A DNA stretch of 13,952 nucleotides, taken from the NCBI GenBank assembly GCA_964436315.1, contig CAYTCZ010000108.1, positions 1 to 13,952 of the forward strand, given 5' to 3'. The stretch comes from CAYTCZ01 sp964436315. GTDB lineage: Bacteria > Actinomycetota > Thermoleophilia > Gaiellales > Gaiellaceae. A program made the translations under genes and the position numbers. A model generated the notes under the pieces. That model saw nothing but the letters and a program-made list of their open reading frames with translations, did not search any database and was not told where the DNA came from. Below are positions 13,817-13,952 of the stretch, in pieces (the first letter of the stretch is position 1; every line of letters starts with the position of its first letter).

Positions 13817-13952
13817 CTAGGCAGGCGTCTCTAGTCCCGACTCCTCAACTGTCACCGCACCTTGGGCGATCTCGGGCACTCCCTCGATCAATCCTACGAG
13901 GCTCTCCTTGGCCCACTCGGCCGCTCGGGCGGTCGTTTCATCGACGCCGGCC
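13817..13952 (-). CDS. 3' end of a leftward gene, partial
   Basis: The last 44 codons of a gene entering from the right edge, ending with TAG at 13817-13819. The visible part includes ETTARAAEWAKESLVGLIEG and then PEIAQGAVTVEESGL before the final ETPA. It looks like genuine protein (amphipathic helix, then a strand, no rare residues), and other frames give no better reading. Too little is present to name the family; the helix-strand ending would suit a small alpha/beta-barrel protein. The stop lies in the palindrome GCCTAGGC (13815-13822). It points the same way as the pirin gene. Confidence 0.55.
   Translation of the reverse strand, partial: AGVDETTARAAEWAKESLVGLIEGVPEIAQGAVTVEESGLETPA

Noticed and set aside
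13346..13834. Rightward open frame of 162 codons
   Set aside because: Antisense to the pirin gene, which is certain from its metal ligands.
1..13952. CRISPR array, tRNA/rRNA, insertion sequence or phage remnants
   Set aside because: No regularly spaced repeats, no tRNA-like folds with conserved arms, and no transposase or integrase motif could be seen on either strand.

Overview
The window looks like chromosomal DNA of a GC-rich actinobacterium. Gene content (a BTAD/AAA regulator, standalone multi-pass proteins ending in an RRFYRR(K/R)YDAEQT tail, SpoIIE-type phosphatase plus STAS proteins) and the frequent ATGA overlaps recall Thermoleophilia (Gaiella/Solirubrobacter-like lineages). This placement is inference from protein style, not a database match. 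Genes are packed tightly, no gene-free stretch exceeds 300 bases, and I see no rRNA, tRNA, CRISPR array, transposase or phage gene.

Layout. (1) 1-228: non-coding left edge with four consecutive perfect inverted repeats. (2) 229-2658, leftward: a likely three-gene operon of a two-domain SagB-type nitroreductase, a small NfeD-like membrane protein and a SixA-type histidine phosphatase. (3) 2682-3662, rightward: a DenD-like epimerase/dehydrogenase whose start lies 23 bases from the divergent SagB-type start. (4) 3670-9210, leftward: a six-gene operon of two tandem paralogous polytopic membrane proteins, a GAF/SpoIIE-phosphatase/HATPase switch protein, two tandem STAS proteins and a conserved protein of unknown function. 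(5) 9411-12236, rightward: a 941-residue regulator with BTAD, AAA-type ATPase and TPR regions, divergent from the operon, followed by a small four-helix membrane protein (12323-12802). (6) 12788-13693, leftward: a pirin, overlapping the membrane protein tail to tail by 15 bases. (7) 13817-13952: the 3' end of a leftward gene that enters from the right edge.

How they may work together. The six-gene operon reads as a partner-switching signalling module. Membrane sensors would feed a protein that carries both a PP2C-type phosphatase and an anti-sigma-type kinase domain, and that protein would set the phosphorylation state of two STAS antagonists (putative phosphosites Ser58 and Ser61). No sigma factor or separate RsbW is present, so the output is either encoded elsewhere or involves the unknown last gene. 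The most notable non-coding signal is an 8-base core, CGTTNCGA. It occurs three times upstream of the BTAD regulator and, in opposite orientation, two to three times upstream of the small membrane gene. One pair of copies forms a composite element matching at 21 of 22 positions apart from a 2-base insertion. It is a good candidate operator or alternative-sigma promoter element tying the divergent operon, the regulator and the membrane protein into one circuit.
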